Part shown: in pieces, positions 35,850 through 45,988 of the stretch
Numbering within the stretch: the stretch's first letter is position 1
Layout: each line of letters opens with the position of its first letter
DNA from: Flavilitoribacter sp020436695
GTDB lineage: Bacteria > Bacteroidota > Bacteroidia > Chitinophagales > Saprospiraceae
Length of the DNA: 64,000 bases
Assembly: GCA_041392665.1 (NCBI GenBank)
Contig: JAWKLQ010000001.1
Span: 62,001-126,000, forward strand
Direction of reading: 5' to 3'
The notes under the pieces: model-generated
Seen by the model: only the letters and a program-made list of their open reading frames with translations
The model's database searches: none
What the model was told of the DNA's origin: nothing
Translations under genes and position numbers: made by a program

Positions 35850-38216
35850 TCATTCATTCTTCAAAGTTTCCACCGGATTCAATAGCGCTGCCCGCAAGCT
35901 CTGGTAGCTCACTGTAATGAAAGCGATCACTACCGCCCCTACTCCAGCCACGGCAAAGTACTCCCAGTTAATATCGATGTGGTAGGCATAAGCAGCCAAC
36001 CAACGACGCGCTCCCAGCCAGGCCAGCGGTACGGCTATGATAAAACCTAGGATCACCAGATACAAAAAATCTTTGGATAACATCCCGACCAGACTACTGA
36101 CTGAGGCACCCAATACTTTTCGGATGCCAATCTCTCGGGTACGACGCTCAGCCGTATAAGTACTTAGCCCGAACAGCCCCAGACTGGTAATAAAGATGGC
36201 CAGCGCCGTAAACCAGCGGATAATGGTAGCCGTACGTCCTTCCGCTTCGTGCAGACTATCGAAACTTTCATCAAAGAAGCGATAGGCAAAAGGCTGGCCA
36301 GGTTCGAAAGATGCCCATTTTTGTTCTATCTGTGCCAAGGTCTTATCGATGTTATCGGCCTTCAGGCGAACTGAAATTTCCGAATACCATCCGGCTTCCA
36401 TAAAAAAGTACAGTGGTGCTATTTTCTCCTGTAGAGAACGAAAATGAAAATCCTTAACTACTCCGACGATCTGTCCGGGATCGCGATCAACGGCAGGCAT
36501 AGATAGCTGCTGCCCTACAGGATCTTCCCAACCAAACTGCCGGGCAGCCGTTTCATTGATCAGATAGGCCGTACTATCCGTCGGCATATCTGCCCGGAAA
36601 TTGCGCCCGGCCGCCAGTTCCATCTGATACGTATCCAGAAAATCAGGATCCACTACCAGACAGCGCATCTCCGGCTGCTGATCTTTCGGCAGGCCAACCG
36701 CTTCGTACGGAACGCCATAATCACTGCCTCCTGGCCGATTGGCGGAAACGGTTACCTGCTCTACTCCGTTCAACGCCAATATTTCTTCTTTGATCGTGGA
36801 GGCCCGGCGTACGCTTTCCTGATCCCGTAGCTGGATCACCACGACCTGATCTTTATTGAAACCGAGGTTTTTGTTTTGAATATAATTTAACTGGCCGCTG
36901 ATGACTAACGCACCGATGATCAGAAAGGTGGCAATGGTAAATTGGGTGACCACCATGCTCTTACGCAATAGCGGGCTACCGGCAAAGGAGCGTCCTCCTT
37001 TTAGTATTTTCTCCGGACGAAAACCGGATAAAACAAAAGCAGGGTAGCCTCCGGACAATAGCCCGACTAAAAGGGTAAGTCCGATCAATCCTCCCGTCAG
37101 CCAGTAATTATGTACCCAGTCGAACGATAGATCGCGATCCAGAAAAGTATTCAATCTGGGTAAGAAAGCTCCCGCCAACACGACCGCCAACACGGTGGAC
37201 AATCCCACCAGTAAAAACGACTCGCCCAGATATTGCTTGATCAGGGCCAGCCGGGTGGCTCCGGTCACCTTGCGCATCACTACCTCTTTCGAACGATGAA
37301 TGGCCCGGGCCGTGGAAAGGTTGATAAAATTGAACGCTGCAATAACGAGTATAAACAGGGCAATGATGCTGAAAATGTAAACGTAGGCGATATCCGAATT
37401 AGTGGCTATCTCCCGGTGCAGTTTAGAATGTAGGTGAATACTGGTCAGGGGTTGCAAAAACGGATGGGTCTGTACGGCCCGTTCTGCATCCAGGTGGTTT
37501 TCGACCATTACCTGTAGCTTAGTGGTCACTACCGCCGGATCGACTTCCGGCCGCAGCAACAGATAGGTGTAAAATTGATTCCAGCGCACCCAGTCTTGCA
37601 TATCCGGATGGCTGTAGGTAGATAGAGCAACCAGATAGGAAACCGTAAAGTGGGAGTTTTCCGGAATATCTTCCATGATGCCGGTAATCTGATATTCTTC
37701 TCCATCTATGGTAATGGATTGGCCCATGGGGTTGGTATCACTGAAATACCTTTCGGCTAGTGTTTGCGTGAGGACGATCGAATTAGGTTCCCGCAATGCC
37801 CGAGTAGGATCGCCCTGCAGCAAAGGCCAGGAAAAGAGCTGGAAAGCGGTAGAATCGGCAAAAAAACCGTTTCGCTCGTAGGCCAGTTGAGTGCCCTTTT
37901 CAAAAACCGCCGAGCCGAAAAAGACGAATCGACACATGGCCTCTATTTCTGGGATAGACCGTTGTGCTTCTTCGCCCCAGGGCGCAGTGACCTTGGCGAT
38001 CCCATTCTCATAGGAAGCCCCGGTGGCCATATTCGCCAACCGGAAAATGCGCTTATGCTTCTCGTGGTAACGGTCAAAGCTCAATTCTTCCTGTACATAC
38101 AGTCCGATGAGCAGACAGCAAGCCATTCCCAGGGCCAGTCCGAAAATATTCAGAAAGGAATAGCTTTTGTTCTTCCACAGTACCCGCAAGGCCAGTTTGA
38201 GGTTGTTTTGAAGCAT
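35850..38216 (-). CDS. MacB/FtsX-type permease 5 of the array
   Basis: 788 residues, starting MLQNNLKLALRVLWKNKSYS and ending NPVETLKNE. The Asn in KNE is shared only with permease 13 (RNE). N-half coupling segment SKEVVMRKVTGATRLALIKQ near residue 312, where VVM replaces the usual VGV; C-half segment REIGIRKVLGASVSSLVGML near 697. First helix contains a Cys-Cys pair (GLALGMACCLLIGLYV), as in permease 13. Shortest full-length member of the array, at 788 residues. Confidence 0.9.
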   Translation of the reverse strand: MLQNNLKLALRVLWKNKSYSFLNIFGLALGMACCLLIGLYVQEELSFDRYHEKHKRIFRLANMATGASYENGIAKVTAPWGEEAQRSIPEIEAMCRFVFFGSAVFEKGTQLAYERNGFFADSTAFQLFSWPLLQGDPTRALREPNSIVLTQTLAERYFSDTNPMGQSITIDGEEYQITGIMEDIPENSHFTVSYLVALSTYSHPDMQDWVRWNQFYTYLLLRPEVDPAVVTTKLQVMVENHLDAERAVQTHPFLQPLTSIHLHSKLHREIATNSDIAYVYIFSIIALFILVIAAFNFINLSTARAIHRSKEVVMRKVTGATRLALIKQYLGESFLLVGLSTVLAVVLAGAFLPRLNTFLDRDLSFDWVHNYWLTGGLIGLTLLVGLLSGGYPAFVLSGFRPEKILKGGRSFAGSPLLRKSMVVTQFTIATFLIIGALVISGQLNYIQNKNLGFNKDQVVVIQLRDQESVRRASTIKEEILALNGVEQVTVSANRPGGSDYGVPYEAVGLPKDQQPEMRCLVVDPDFLDTYQMELAAGRNFRADMPTDSTAYLINETAARQFGWEDPVGQQLSMPAVDRDPGQIVGVVKDFHFRSLQEKIAPLYFFMEAGWYSEISVRLKADNIDKTLAQIEQKWASFEPGQPFAYRFFDESFDSLHEAEGRTATIIRWFTALAIFITSLGLFGLSTYTAERRTREIGIRKVLGASVSSLVGMLSKDFLYLVILGFIIAVPLAWLGARRWLAAYAYHIDINWEYFAVAGVGAVVIAFITVSYQSLRAALLNPVETLKNE

Positions 38217-38227
38217 AGCTCTCGATT

Positions 38228-38302
38228 TTTATGTGGTGATGTGGTGATGTGGTGATATTGTGAGTGAGTTACTCACCACATCACCATATTACCACATCAC
38301 TT
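38228..38302. repeat. Hairpin of GTGGTGATGT words between permeases 6 and 5
   Basis: Left arm 38231-38267 has three tandem GTGGTGAT words. Right arm 38270-38302 (ACTCACCACATCACCATATT then ACCACATCACTT) mirrors it, with almost no loop. Right arm ends at the stop codon of permease 6 (38301). It occupies essentially the whole 84-base gap. Confidence 0.78.
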
Positions 38303-40754
38303 ATTCACTCCTAAGACTCTCAATAGGGTTCACCCGCGCTGCCCGGATCGACTGATAACTCACGGCCAGCCAGGCAACTCCCACTGCGATCAGGGCCGAT
38401 AGTACAAACCAGACCGGTGAGACACCTACCCGGAAAGCAAAATCATTTAACCACTGTTGCATCAACCAATAGGCTACCGGCACGGCAATCAGAGTGGCGA
38501 TCCCCACCATGATGGTCAGCCGCTTATTCAACAACATGAAAATGCTGAGGACGGAAGCCCCCATCACCTTGCGTATCCCGATCTCTTTGCGCCTTTGCCC
38601 TACGGTCAGGGTGGCAATACCGAAGAGACCGAGGCAGGCGATGAAAATAGCGAGCAGCGAGCCGGAGGTTATGATCCGGCTGAGCCTTCGCTCGGAAGTG
38701 TACTGCAGATCGACTGCTTCATCCATGAAATGGAAATCAAAGGGTTGATCGGGTGCCACTTTTTGCCAGGCTTTCTCTATTGTATTAACCGCCTGGTTGA
38801 TCTCCGAGCCGCTGATCTTGATATTGATCTTGGCAGTGGGACTGTCCGCATAAGACAGGTCAGGTGCCGCTCGCATAATATCGATAAAGTTCATACTGAT
38901 CAGCAGGGGTTCGACCGGGCTGTGCAGGGTACTGAAATTAAAGTCATCCGTAACGCCGATGATCCTGAACTGGTCAAAAGGCTTGGGCAACATCTGCCCT
39001 ACCGGATTGGTCATTCCCAGGTATCCGGCCATAGTCTTATTGATCAATACGCCGCTTTCCAGATCAGTCGTAATATCCCGGTCAAAAGACCGGCCTACGG
39101 CAATTTTGATATCCAGTACATCCAGGAACCGTTCATCTACATTCAATAAGCGGAAAAACTTGATCTGTTGGGTGTTGGCGTCGGAATAACCGATCTGAGT
39201 CCAGCCCGGTGTGCCAAAAGTGTGCGAGGAAACGCTGACGCCCTGGATCAGTGGATCGCCAGACAGCTCGTTTCGCAATAACTCTCCAGCTCTTTGTCCA
39301 TCGGCATATACGGAGCTGAGCCCTTTGTTATTGGAAGGAGCTTCGCTGTAGGGCAGCACCAGTACCTGTTCCTGATCAAAGCCCAGATTTTTGTTCTGAA
39401 TAAATTTCATCTGGCTCTGCATAATGAACGTGCAGATGATCAATACCACCGACAGGGTAAATTGAAAACCGACAAGTCCCCTCAACACGAGGTGCTTATC
39501 CTGTCCCAGTTTACCGATACTTCCCCGAATAGCTCTCAGCGGTTGGTAGCCGGAGATGACCAGTGCGGGATAAATCCCGGCTAACAGTCCAATACCCAGA
39601 GCAAGCCCTAGGAGCGTCAGAAAAAAACTGAGGCTATAAGGGATAGTCAGATCCTTATCCGCCAGTTCGCTGAATAAAGGCAGGCAAACTTCGGCCAACA
39701 GAATGCCCACACCCGTAGAGATCAGGGACACAAGTATAGCTTCACTCCAAAATTGGGTCATCAACTGCCAGCGCCGCGCGCCGGTCACTTTGCGTACACC
39801 TACCTCCTGGGCCCGGTTGACGGAGCGTCCCAGGGCCAAGGTCACGAAATTTATCCCAGCCAGAATAAGGATCAGACCGGCAATTCCGGAGAGAATATAA
39901 GGATAACGACTATCGCTGACCGGCGCGTAACCACCCGGATATTCATTATTCAGATGGATATCACGCATAGGCTGAAACCCCACCTGATATTCCCCCGGTT
40001 CATAGATACGGGCTACCTGTTGATCGATATATGGAGCCAGTCTTTCAGTAAAGTCATCTGCATCCACGCCTTCCCCCAGCAGTACATAAGTTTCGGGGAA
40101 TACGTTGGTCCAGCTTTGTCGGCCGCGCTCACTGACCAGCGCTTTGGCATTGTCAAAGGGGATGATCAGATCGTACTGAATACTGGAGTTTTTAGGAGCG
40201 GCATCGATAATGCCTCCGACTTCAAATTCCTGCCATTCGCCACCCATTCTGATGGACAGGCTTTGTCCTAATACATCCGTGGTGCCAAAGTATTTTTCAG
40301 CACTCGTTGGTGTAAGTACCACCTCGTGCAGATCACTTCCAAACCGCTGGGCATTTCCCTGCTGCCAGGGGAAGTCAAAGACTTGAAAAAAGTTGGGTGA
40401 TACCAGATGTACGGTCTCCTGACCACTGAAATCACCTTTCTGTACCAGATCGTTCACGGTCAGATAGCGGGTCATGGCTTCTACTTCCGGGAAATTAGCG
40501 GCCAGTTCGTCTCCCAGAATAAAGGGAGTTACCGTATTAAAATACAGCTCGTTCTCTACGTGCTCTTTGACCCATACTCGGTGTATACGATCTATTTTTT
40601 CGTGAAAAAGATCGAACGACCATTCATCCCGCACGTACAACGACAACATAATGACCACAGCAACGCCTACCGACAGGCCAAAGATGTTAATGCCGGCGTA
40701 CATCCGTTCTTTCAATAAGTTTCTGATCGCGATCTTGAAGTAATTCTTAAGCAT
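38301..40754 (-). CDS. MacB/FtsX-type permease 6 of the array
   Basis: 817 residues, starting MLKNYFKIAIRNLLKERMYA and ending NPIESLRSE. N-half coupling segment AQEVGVRKVTGARRWQLMTQ near residue 320. The C-half segment is among the most divergent: KEIGIRKVMGASVLSIFMLL near 726, then NKRLTIMV in place of SKDFLKLV. This could mean a different contact with the ATPase or reduced function. The second periplasmic region carries an extra stretch (YSEAPSNNKGLSSVYADGQR). Confidence 0.9.
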   Translation of the reverse strand: MLKNYFKIAIRNLLKERMYAGINIFGLSVGVAVVIMLSLYVRDEWSFDLFHEKIDRIHRVWVKEHVENELYFNTVTPFILGDELAANFPEVEAMTRYLTVNDLVQKGDFSGQETVHLVSPNFFQVFDFPWQQGNAQRFGSDLHEVVLTPTSAEKYFGTTDVLGQSLSIRMGGEWQEFEVGGIIDAAPKNSSIQYDLIIPFDNAKALVSERGRQSWTNVFPETYVLLGEGVDADDFTERLAPYIDQQVARIYEPGEYQVGFQPMRDIHLNNEYPGGYAPVSDSRYPYILSGIAGLILILAGINFVTLALGRSVNRAQEVGVRKVTGARRWQLMTQFWSEAILVSLISTGVGILLAEVCLPLFSELADKDLTIPYSLSFFLTLLGLALGIGLLAGIYPALVISGYQPLRAIRGSIGKLGQDKHLVLRGLVGFQFTLSVVLIICTFIMQSQMKFIQNKNLGFDQEQVLVLPYSEAPSNNKGLSSVYADGQRAGELLRNELSGDPLIQGVSVSSHTFGTPGWTQIGYSDANTQQIKFFRLLNVDERFLDVLDIKIAVGRSFDRDITTDLESGVLINKTMAGYLGMTNPVGQMLPKPFDQFRIIGVTDDFNFSTLHSPVEPLLISMNFIDIMRAAPDLSYADSPTAKINIKISGSEINQAVNTIEKAWQKVAPDQPFDFHFMDEAVDLQYTSERRLSRIITSGSLLAIFIACLGLFGIATLTVGQRRKEIGIRKVMGASVLSIFMLLNKRLTIMVGIATLIAVPVAYWLMQQWLNDFAFRVGVSPVWFVLSALIAVGVAWLAVSYQSIRAARVNPIESLRSE

Positions 40755-40756
40755 TT

Positions 40757-40942
40757 GATTGATGTTGTGATCCTATGATGTTGTGATGCTGTGATTAATA
40801 ATGTAGCGTAGAAGATTGAAGGCAATACTCGCGGTTTTCAATGCAACGCTGTTGAGATCTCATCGTGCAGTAATTCAATCTTCGTCCGGTGCACATTACT
40901 ACATCACAGAATCACAGCATTACAACATCATAGTATCAATTA
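40757..40942. repeat. Word-arm hairpin between permeases 7 and 6, with nested stem
   Basis: Left arm 40757-40806, right arm 40893-40942. The best block, CTATGATGTTGTGATGCTGT plus four more bases, matches its mirror at 23 of 24 positions. Inside, AGAAGATTGAA (about 40808-40818) and TTCAATCTTC (about 40874-40883) form a second stem, so the whole 185-base spacer can fold as one long structure. Confidence 0.78.
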
Positions 40943-43318
40943 CTCACTCCGAAGACTCTCCACCGGATTAGCCGTAGCCGCACGCACACCCAATATCCCC
41001 ACCGTAAGCAGAGCAAGTAGGATTGCTCCGATACCCGCCAAAGCAAACGGGAGCCACCCCAATTGGGTATGATACGTAAACTGGTCCAGCCAGTTAAACA
41101 CGAGGTACCTGGCTACCGGCAGACCGATCACGAAAGCGATCGTCACCAGAATGACGAACTCTCTGGAAAGCAAGCCGGCGATCTGCGTCACGCTTGCACC
41201 CAGGACTTTGCGAACACCGATCTCTTTCACCCGTCGGTTAATATTGAATACTGCCAGCCCTAATAATCCCAGACAGGAAATAACAATGGCCAGCAGTGCG
41301 AATACATCAGCCAGTTTACCGGTTCGGATCTCTTCGCGATACATATTTTCGTATTGCTGATCCAGGAAGATATACTCCAGGGCATTATCCGGATCGAGCG
41401 TTGTAATGGTCTTCTCCACTTTGCTGACTGCGGCCTGAGTTTGGCCGGGGGCCGTTCGTACATACAACTGCGTGGCCGCGCTGGGTTCGTAATAAAAGAT
41501 CAAAGGTTGAATATTGGAATGCAGGGAAGTATTATGAAAATCCTTGACCACTCCGATCACCCGGCCGTCATCTCCCCAAAAGGAGATCCGCTTGCCGATC
41601 GGTTGTTCGAATCCCATCTGACGGGCAGCGGTTTCGTTGATCACCAGACTTACGGTATTGGTATCACTTTCCAGGCGTTTGCGGAAACCCTCTCCGGCAA
41701 CAAATTTCAGATTGACCGTTTCGAAGAAAGATTCATCGACAAACAGGATCTTAAAAATGGCTCTCTGGCTCTCATCCATGCCCTCCCAGGTGGGATCGCC
41801 CGTGCCGGTGCTGACATCGAAAATGGTCTCATGCCCTCTGCCCACACTGGCAATGGATGGATCAGACCTTAATGCTTCTTCGATCACATCATATTTTTCG
41901 TTGAGCTCATCGGACAACGTCAGCGCCATCACATTATCCCGCTGAAACCCAAGGTCCTTACTCATGATATAATGGATCTGGGAACGTACGCTCAAGGCAG
42001 CAATGATCAGGATAATGGACAGTGAAAACTGCAGAATGACCAGTCCTCTCCGCAATTGCAATCCTCCAATGCGGTCAGTCAGTTTGCCCTTGATCACCTT
42101 CGCAGTACGAAAACCGGATAATAGAAAAGCAGGATAGAGGCCGGCCAACAGGCCCACTCCCAGGCCAATAGCCGCGAACCACATCCAGAAACCCGGATAA
42201 TTGAACTGCTCACTTACATCCTTTCCACTGATGGCCGTAAAGGCCGGTAGGCTAAAAAAACCCAGCGTAGCGGCGAGGAGCGTGGCGATCCCGGCAGTAG
42301 CTACGGATTCCGTTAAGAATTGTCCGGCCAGTGAAGACCGGGCGGCGCCTGCCACCTTGCGAATACCAACTTCCCTGGCGCGGGTGGTCGCCGTGGCCGT
42401 AGCCAGGTTCATATAATTTATGCCGGCGATCAGCAACAGGAATAATGCAGCAGCTGAAAAAATCCGGACATAAACGATCCGTCCGCCGGATATCTGCCCA
42501 TCCTTAAACTGGGATTTGAGATGGAGGTCCTTGAAAGGATGTAGAAACATACCATGCGGTTTACCCATCTTGGTATGCTTTTCAATGATCGGCATTAGCT
42601 TGGGGTCTACCTGGGCGGCAGAAGTACCTTCCGCCAGTTGCAGCAAGGTAGAATAGCTGTAATTTCCCCAGTGGTTCCATTTTTCCGGTTCGTGCTGGAA
42701 TTCCGCCTCAATGGGCAGCATAAAACTGAAATCCAGTGTGGAGGGCCCGGGCACCGGTTCGAATACACCGCTCACGCTCATTTCCAGCCCCCCTTCGATC
42801 TCGATCATGGAACCTAAGACCTGGTCATTGGTCCGCCAGTTGGGTCCGAAGAATTTTTCCGCCAGGTCCGGCATCAGCACTACCGAGTTGGGGTCGGACA
42901 GGCAACTGGCCGTATTGCCCAGTGCCAGCGGGTAATCGAGCATGTCCAGGATGGAAGGCGTCGTGATCAAACCCATATCGCGAAACGCTTCATCGCGATA
43001 GGTCAGCGTCAGTGGATAAGCGTAGAACATGCAGGAATTTTCCACTTCCGGGAGGTCTTCTTTCAGCACCCGGGAGTAGGGCGCCGGGGAGCCTGTCCAG
43101 GTCTGGATGTTACCGCTGCCGGGCTGCATATTGTTCATCACCTGATAGATCCGGTCCGCTTTTTCGTGAAAACGATCATAGCTCATTTCGTGTCTCACCC
43201 ATAGCAAAATAAATAGGCTGACCACCAATGCCAGAGCAAGCCCCCCGACATTGATGAGTGAGAGACTGCGGTTTTTCAGAATGTTTCTAAAACCGATCTT
43301 CAGATTGTTCTTTATCAT
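40940..43318 (-). CDS. MacB/FtsX-type permease 7 of the array
   Basis: 792 residues, starting MIKNNLKIGFRNILKNRSLS and ending NPVESLRSE. Coupling segments AREVGIRKVAGAARSSLAGQ near residue 316 and KEIGVRKVLGASVTQIAGLL near 699 (Val for Ile in the otherwise nearly invariant EIGIRK). TM2 is preceded by a clear Tyr-rich first periplasmic core (YSRVLKEDLPEVENSCMFYA). 86 bases downstream of permease 8, hence probably in the transcript from the sigma-54 promoter at 45872. Confidence 0.9.
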   Translation of the reverse strand: MIKNNLKIGFRNILKNRSLSLINVGGLALALVVSLFILLWVRHEMSYDRFHEKADRIYQVMNNMQPGSGNIQTWTGSPAPYSRVLKEDLPEVENSCMFYAYPLTLTYRDEAFRDMGLITTPSILDMLDYPLALGNTASCLSDPNSVVLMPDLAEKFFGPNWRTNDQVLGSMIEIEGGLEMSVSGVFEPVPGPSTLDFSFMLPIEAEFQHEPEKWNHWGNYSYSTLLQLAEGTSAAQVDPKLMPIIEKHTKMGKPHGMFLHPFKDLHLKSQFKDGQISGGRIVYVRIFSAAALFLLLIAGINYMNLATATATTRAREVGIRKVAGAARSSLAGQFLTESVATAGIATLLAATLGFFSLPAFTAISGKDVSEQFNYPGFWMWFAAIGLGVGLLAGLYPAFLLSGFRTAKVIKGKLTDRIGGLQLRRGLVILQFSLSIILIIAALSVRSQIHYIMSKDLGFQRDNVMALTLSDELNEKYDVIEEALRSDPSIASVGRGHETIFDVSTGTGDPTWEGMDESQRAIFKILFVDESFFETVNLKFVAGEGFRKRLESDTNTVSLVINETAARQMGFEQPIGKRISFWGDDGRVIGVVKDFHNTSLHSNIQPLIFYYEPSAATQLYVRTAPGQTQAAVSKVEKTITTLDPDNALEYIFLDQQYENMYREEIRTGKLADVFALLAIVISCLGLLGLAVFNINRRVKEIGVRKVLGASVTQIAGLLSREFVILVTIAFVIGLPVARYLVFNWLDQFTYHTQLGWLPFALAGIGAILLALLTVGILGVRAATANPVESLRSE

Positions 43319-43404
43319 GACTTATGTCCAATTTTTCAGTACTTGTTGCGGGAAGTGTCTGGGTTTAAGGTGTCTCTGATGCACTCACCACACCACCACA
43401 TAAC

Positions 43405-45825
43405 TTACTCACTTCGAAGACTCTCCACCGGATTCATCCGCGCTGCCCCCCAGGCCTGCACGCCTACCGTAAACATAGCCAAGGCAATCACCGCCAGGCT
43501 TCCAAATACATACACCCACCACTCCATTCCGATACGATAGGCAAAACCCTGAAGCCATCCCCGGATGAGGTAACTTACAATGGGAATAGCGATCATGAGC
43601 GCCACCATAACCGGAAACAGGTAATTTCTCGACAACAGATAAATAACCTGTTGGACCGTAGCACCCAATACGCGTCTGATGCCGACTTCTTTAGTGCGCC
43701 TTCTGGCCTCGGCAATGGAGAGCCCCAACAGTCCCAGACAGGCAATAAAAACTGCAAGGCTGCACATCAGTCCGAAAAGGCGGGTACTGCGCGTTTGATC
43801 ATCGTACTGGCGGGCAAAGTTTTCGTCGGCGAAGAAATAGTCGAAAGAATTACCGGGAAAGAAACGGGTATACATTTCATTCAGGGTCTGTAAATGTTCA
43901 TCCAAACCTTCCGTCTGCATTTTCAGGCCCAGCAGGCCAAAATTCTCAGTACCCAGAAATACGATTGGAGGAATAGCTTCCTGCAGGCTCATATGATGAT
44001 AATCCGGCACCACCCCGATCACTTCAAAGGTCTTATCATTCCACCAGGTGATCTTTTCACCGACGGCCTCTTCCGGATTGCCGAGACGCAGCCGTTGTAA
44101 GGCGCTCTCATTGATCACCACCTTTTCTATATCATACCAGGAAAAACTCGCTACTTCTTCCGGGCGAAAATCGCGACCGGCCAGTATGGGTATATCGTAA
44201 AGTGAGAAGTAATGGTCATCCACTGAGGCGGAAGCGTACACGATCTGATCATCTCCCTGCTGCGAATGCTGAGACACCAGTCCGGGAGCCTGATAATTGT
44301 ACCCTTCACCGGGGGCCAGGCCGGAAAAGCTGATCCGGGAAATATAGGGCAGGCGCTCCAGTTCCTGCTGAAAACCGTTGAAACTATTCTCGTAATTGTC
44401 GGTAGTTATCTGCGGCCCCTGTATCAGCAGTACCTGATCCAGGCTGGTGCCCAATTCCGTATGTTGCATGAATTGCAACTGGCGCCACATCAACCCCGTC
44501 CCGATGATCAGTCCCGCAGAGACCGCAAATTGAAATACGAGCATTCCCTTTCTGGTCCAATCCTTACGCCCCGGCCGACTGATCATCCCCTTAAGCGCCT
44601 GCATGGGATGGAATGCCGATAAAATAACGGCAATATAAATACCGGAGACCAGGATGCCGGCCAAAAGAAAGACACTGCCTCCCGCCAGGAGTGTGCCGGG
44701 TTCCAGATACTGAAATCCCAGCGGCCGGCCCACCAGTTCATTGATAAAGGGCTGCCCGGCTACTACAGCCCCCATTGCCAGCATAAGGGCCAGGAGGTTG
44801 AAAGTAGTGGCCTCTACGATGTATTGCATCCATATTTGTCGTCCCTGTGCGCCTACTACCCGCTGCACGCCGATGGCTTTGATCCGCTGCAACGACTGAG
44901 CGATGGCCAGATTGATGTAGTTGATCCAGGCGATGACCAAAATGAGCAGACCGATCAATAACAGGAAATGGATAAAGACCGTGCTGACCGCTGAAGGGAT
45001 AGCGGCCATAGGACCATCTCCAAGATGAAGGTCGGCCAAAGCCTGCAATTGCAAATGGCCTTCGAATTGTTGAGATATGTTGTCTTTATATTTATCCAGT
45101 TGCGTTTCCATTTGCCGGGGATCGGTATCCGGCGCTATCTGCAAAAGGGTCTGATACACCCAGGTGTCCCAGTGTCCCAGCCAGGCCCAACCCTGCTGAT
45201 TGAGCGCTTCAATATTGTTAAAGGAAGCACAGGAGAACAGCATATTAAACTGCCAGTCGGACTGTTGGGGGAGATCGGGGAAAACACCGCTTACCGTGAA
45301 ATTTTGCAAACCGAACTGGTTGTGGAGCGTCAGGGTACGCCCCAGGGGCTCGTGATCACCAAATAGTTGCTCCGCCATCGTAGCAGACAGCGCTAAGGTA
45401 TAAGGTTCGATGGGAGCTGCCCCACTTTTCAGGGGATGCCCTAATACTTCCAGCAGATTGCCGTCGGCGTAGAGCCCATTTTCAACACTGTGATTCTTTT
45501 GTGCCCCATCAAGTTCGTAGGAAAGCGTTCCGGTAAAGCTGCTAAGTATCCGGCTATAGTCCTGGACCTGCGGCATATCCGAGGCTGCTTCGGGAGCCAG
45601 GGCGGCAGGGGAAAAAACATTGGTCTGGTCTTCACTAACCATCAGCACCCGGTAGACCTCGTCGATGTGTGAAAACTCCTGGTTGTATCCTTCCTCAAAT
45701 GATACCAGCTGAAAAATATACAGAAAAGCAGCGAGACCAACCGTCAGCCCCAGCAGATTGATGGTGGAAAAACCGGATCGATTAATGATTTTGCGAAGCG
45801 TGATCTTCAAATAGTGGGTGATCAT
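43405..45825 (-). CDS. MacB/FtsX-type permease 8, head of the six-gene run, divergent
   Basis: 806 residues, starting MITHYLKITLRKIINRSGFS and ending NPVESLRSE. The N-half coupling segment is unusual: IKAIGVQRVVGAQGRQIWMQ near residue 318, with Ala for Glu in the EVG motif and Gln for Arg. The C-half segment KEVGIRRVLGATVQQVIYLL near 715 also deviates (Arg-Arg for Arg-Lys). It is the first gene after a sigma-54-like promoter (45872-45886) and its enhancer dyad. It may be a specialised subunit that pairs with another permease. Confidence 0.9.
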   Translation of the reverse strand: MITHYLKITLRKIINRSGFSTINLLGLTVGLAAFLYIFQLVSFEEGYNQEFSHIDEVYRVLMVSEDQTNVFSPAALAPEAASDMPQVQDYSRILSSFTGTLSYELDGAQKNHSVENGLYADGNLLEVLGHPLKSGAAPIEPYTLALSATMAEQLFGDHEPLGRTLTLHNQFGLQNFTVSGVFPDLPQQSDWQFNMLFSCASFNNIEALNQQGWAWLGHWDTWVYQTLLQIAPDTDPRQMETQLDKYKDNISQQFEGHLQLQALADLHLGDGPMAAIPSAVSTVFIHFLLLIGLLILVIAWINYINLAIAQSLQRIKAIGVQRVVGAQGRQIWMQYIVEATTFNLLALMLAMGAVVAGQPFINELVGRPLGFQYLEPGTLLAGGSVFLLAGILVSGIYIAVILSAFHPMQALKGMISRPGRKDWTRKGMLVFQFAVSAGLIIGTGLMWRQLQFMQHTELGTSLDQVLLIQGPQITTDNYENSFNGFQQELERLPYISRISFSGLAPGEGYNYQAPGLVSQHSQQGDDQIVYASASVDDHYFSLYDIPILAGRDFRPEEVASFSWYDIEKVVINESALQRLRLGNPEEAVGEKITWWNDKTFEVIGVVPDYHHMSLQEAIPPIVFLGTENFGLLGLKMQTEGLDEHLQTLNEMYTRFFPGNSFDYFFADENFARQYDDQTRSTRLFGLMCSLAVFIACLGLLGLSIAEARRRTKEVGIRRVLGATVQQVIYLLSRNYLFPVMVALMIAIPIVSYLIRGWLQGFAYRIGMEWWVYVFGSLAVIALAMFTVGVQAWGAARMNPVESLRSE

Positions 45826-45871
45826 GTTCTCAGCTTATAGGGTGAAATAGACCTTTCCTATCCCTCAGCTT

Positions 45872-45886
45872 TCAATGAACATGCCA
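45872..45886 (-). promoter_or_regulatory. Sigma-54-like promoter TGGCATGTTCATTGA
   Basis: On the minus strand GG and the -12 GA are ten bases apart. It is 47 bases upstream of the permease 8 ATG. It shares TGGCAT-N5-TTGA with the ATPase promoter at 25321-25335. Confidence 0.62.
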
Positions 45887-45972
45887 ATAAGCTTAAATAA
45901 ATGAAAATCAGCTTATTATGATCTAAAAATCAATGAAATTCAGCTTTCGTTTGTGCGGATACGGACATCAGC

Positions 45973-45988
45973 TGTTCATTAATGAACA
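45973..45988. promoter_or_regulatory. Palindromic enhancer-like site TGTTCATTAATGAACA
   Basis: Perfect 16-base palindrome. Flanking half sites are GGACA at 45963-45967 and GTACA at 45993-45997. On the minus strand it reads AGGTGTTCATT, identical over these bases to the site at 22666-22676. Centre 95 bases upstream of the -24 GG. Confidence 0.68.

Noticed and set aside
43319..43404. Hairpin in the permease 8-7 spacer
   Set aside because: Only one arm-like run (ACTCACCACACCACCACA) is visible; no matching partner within the spacer.
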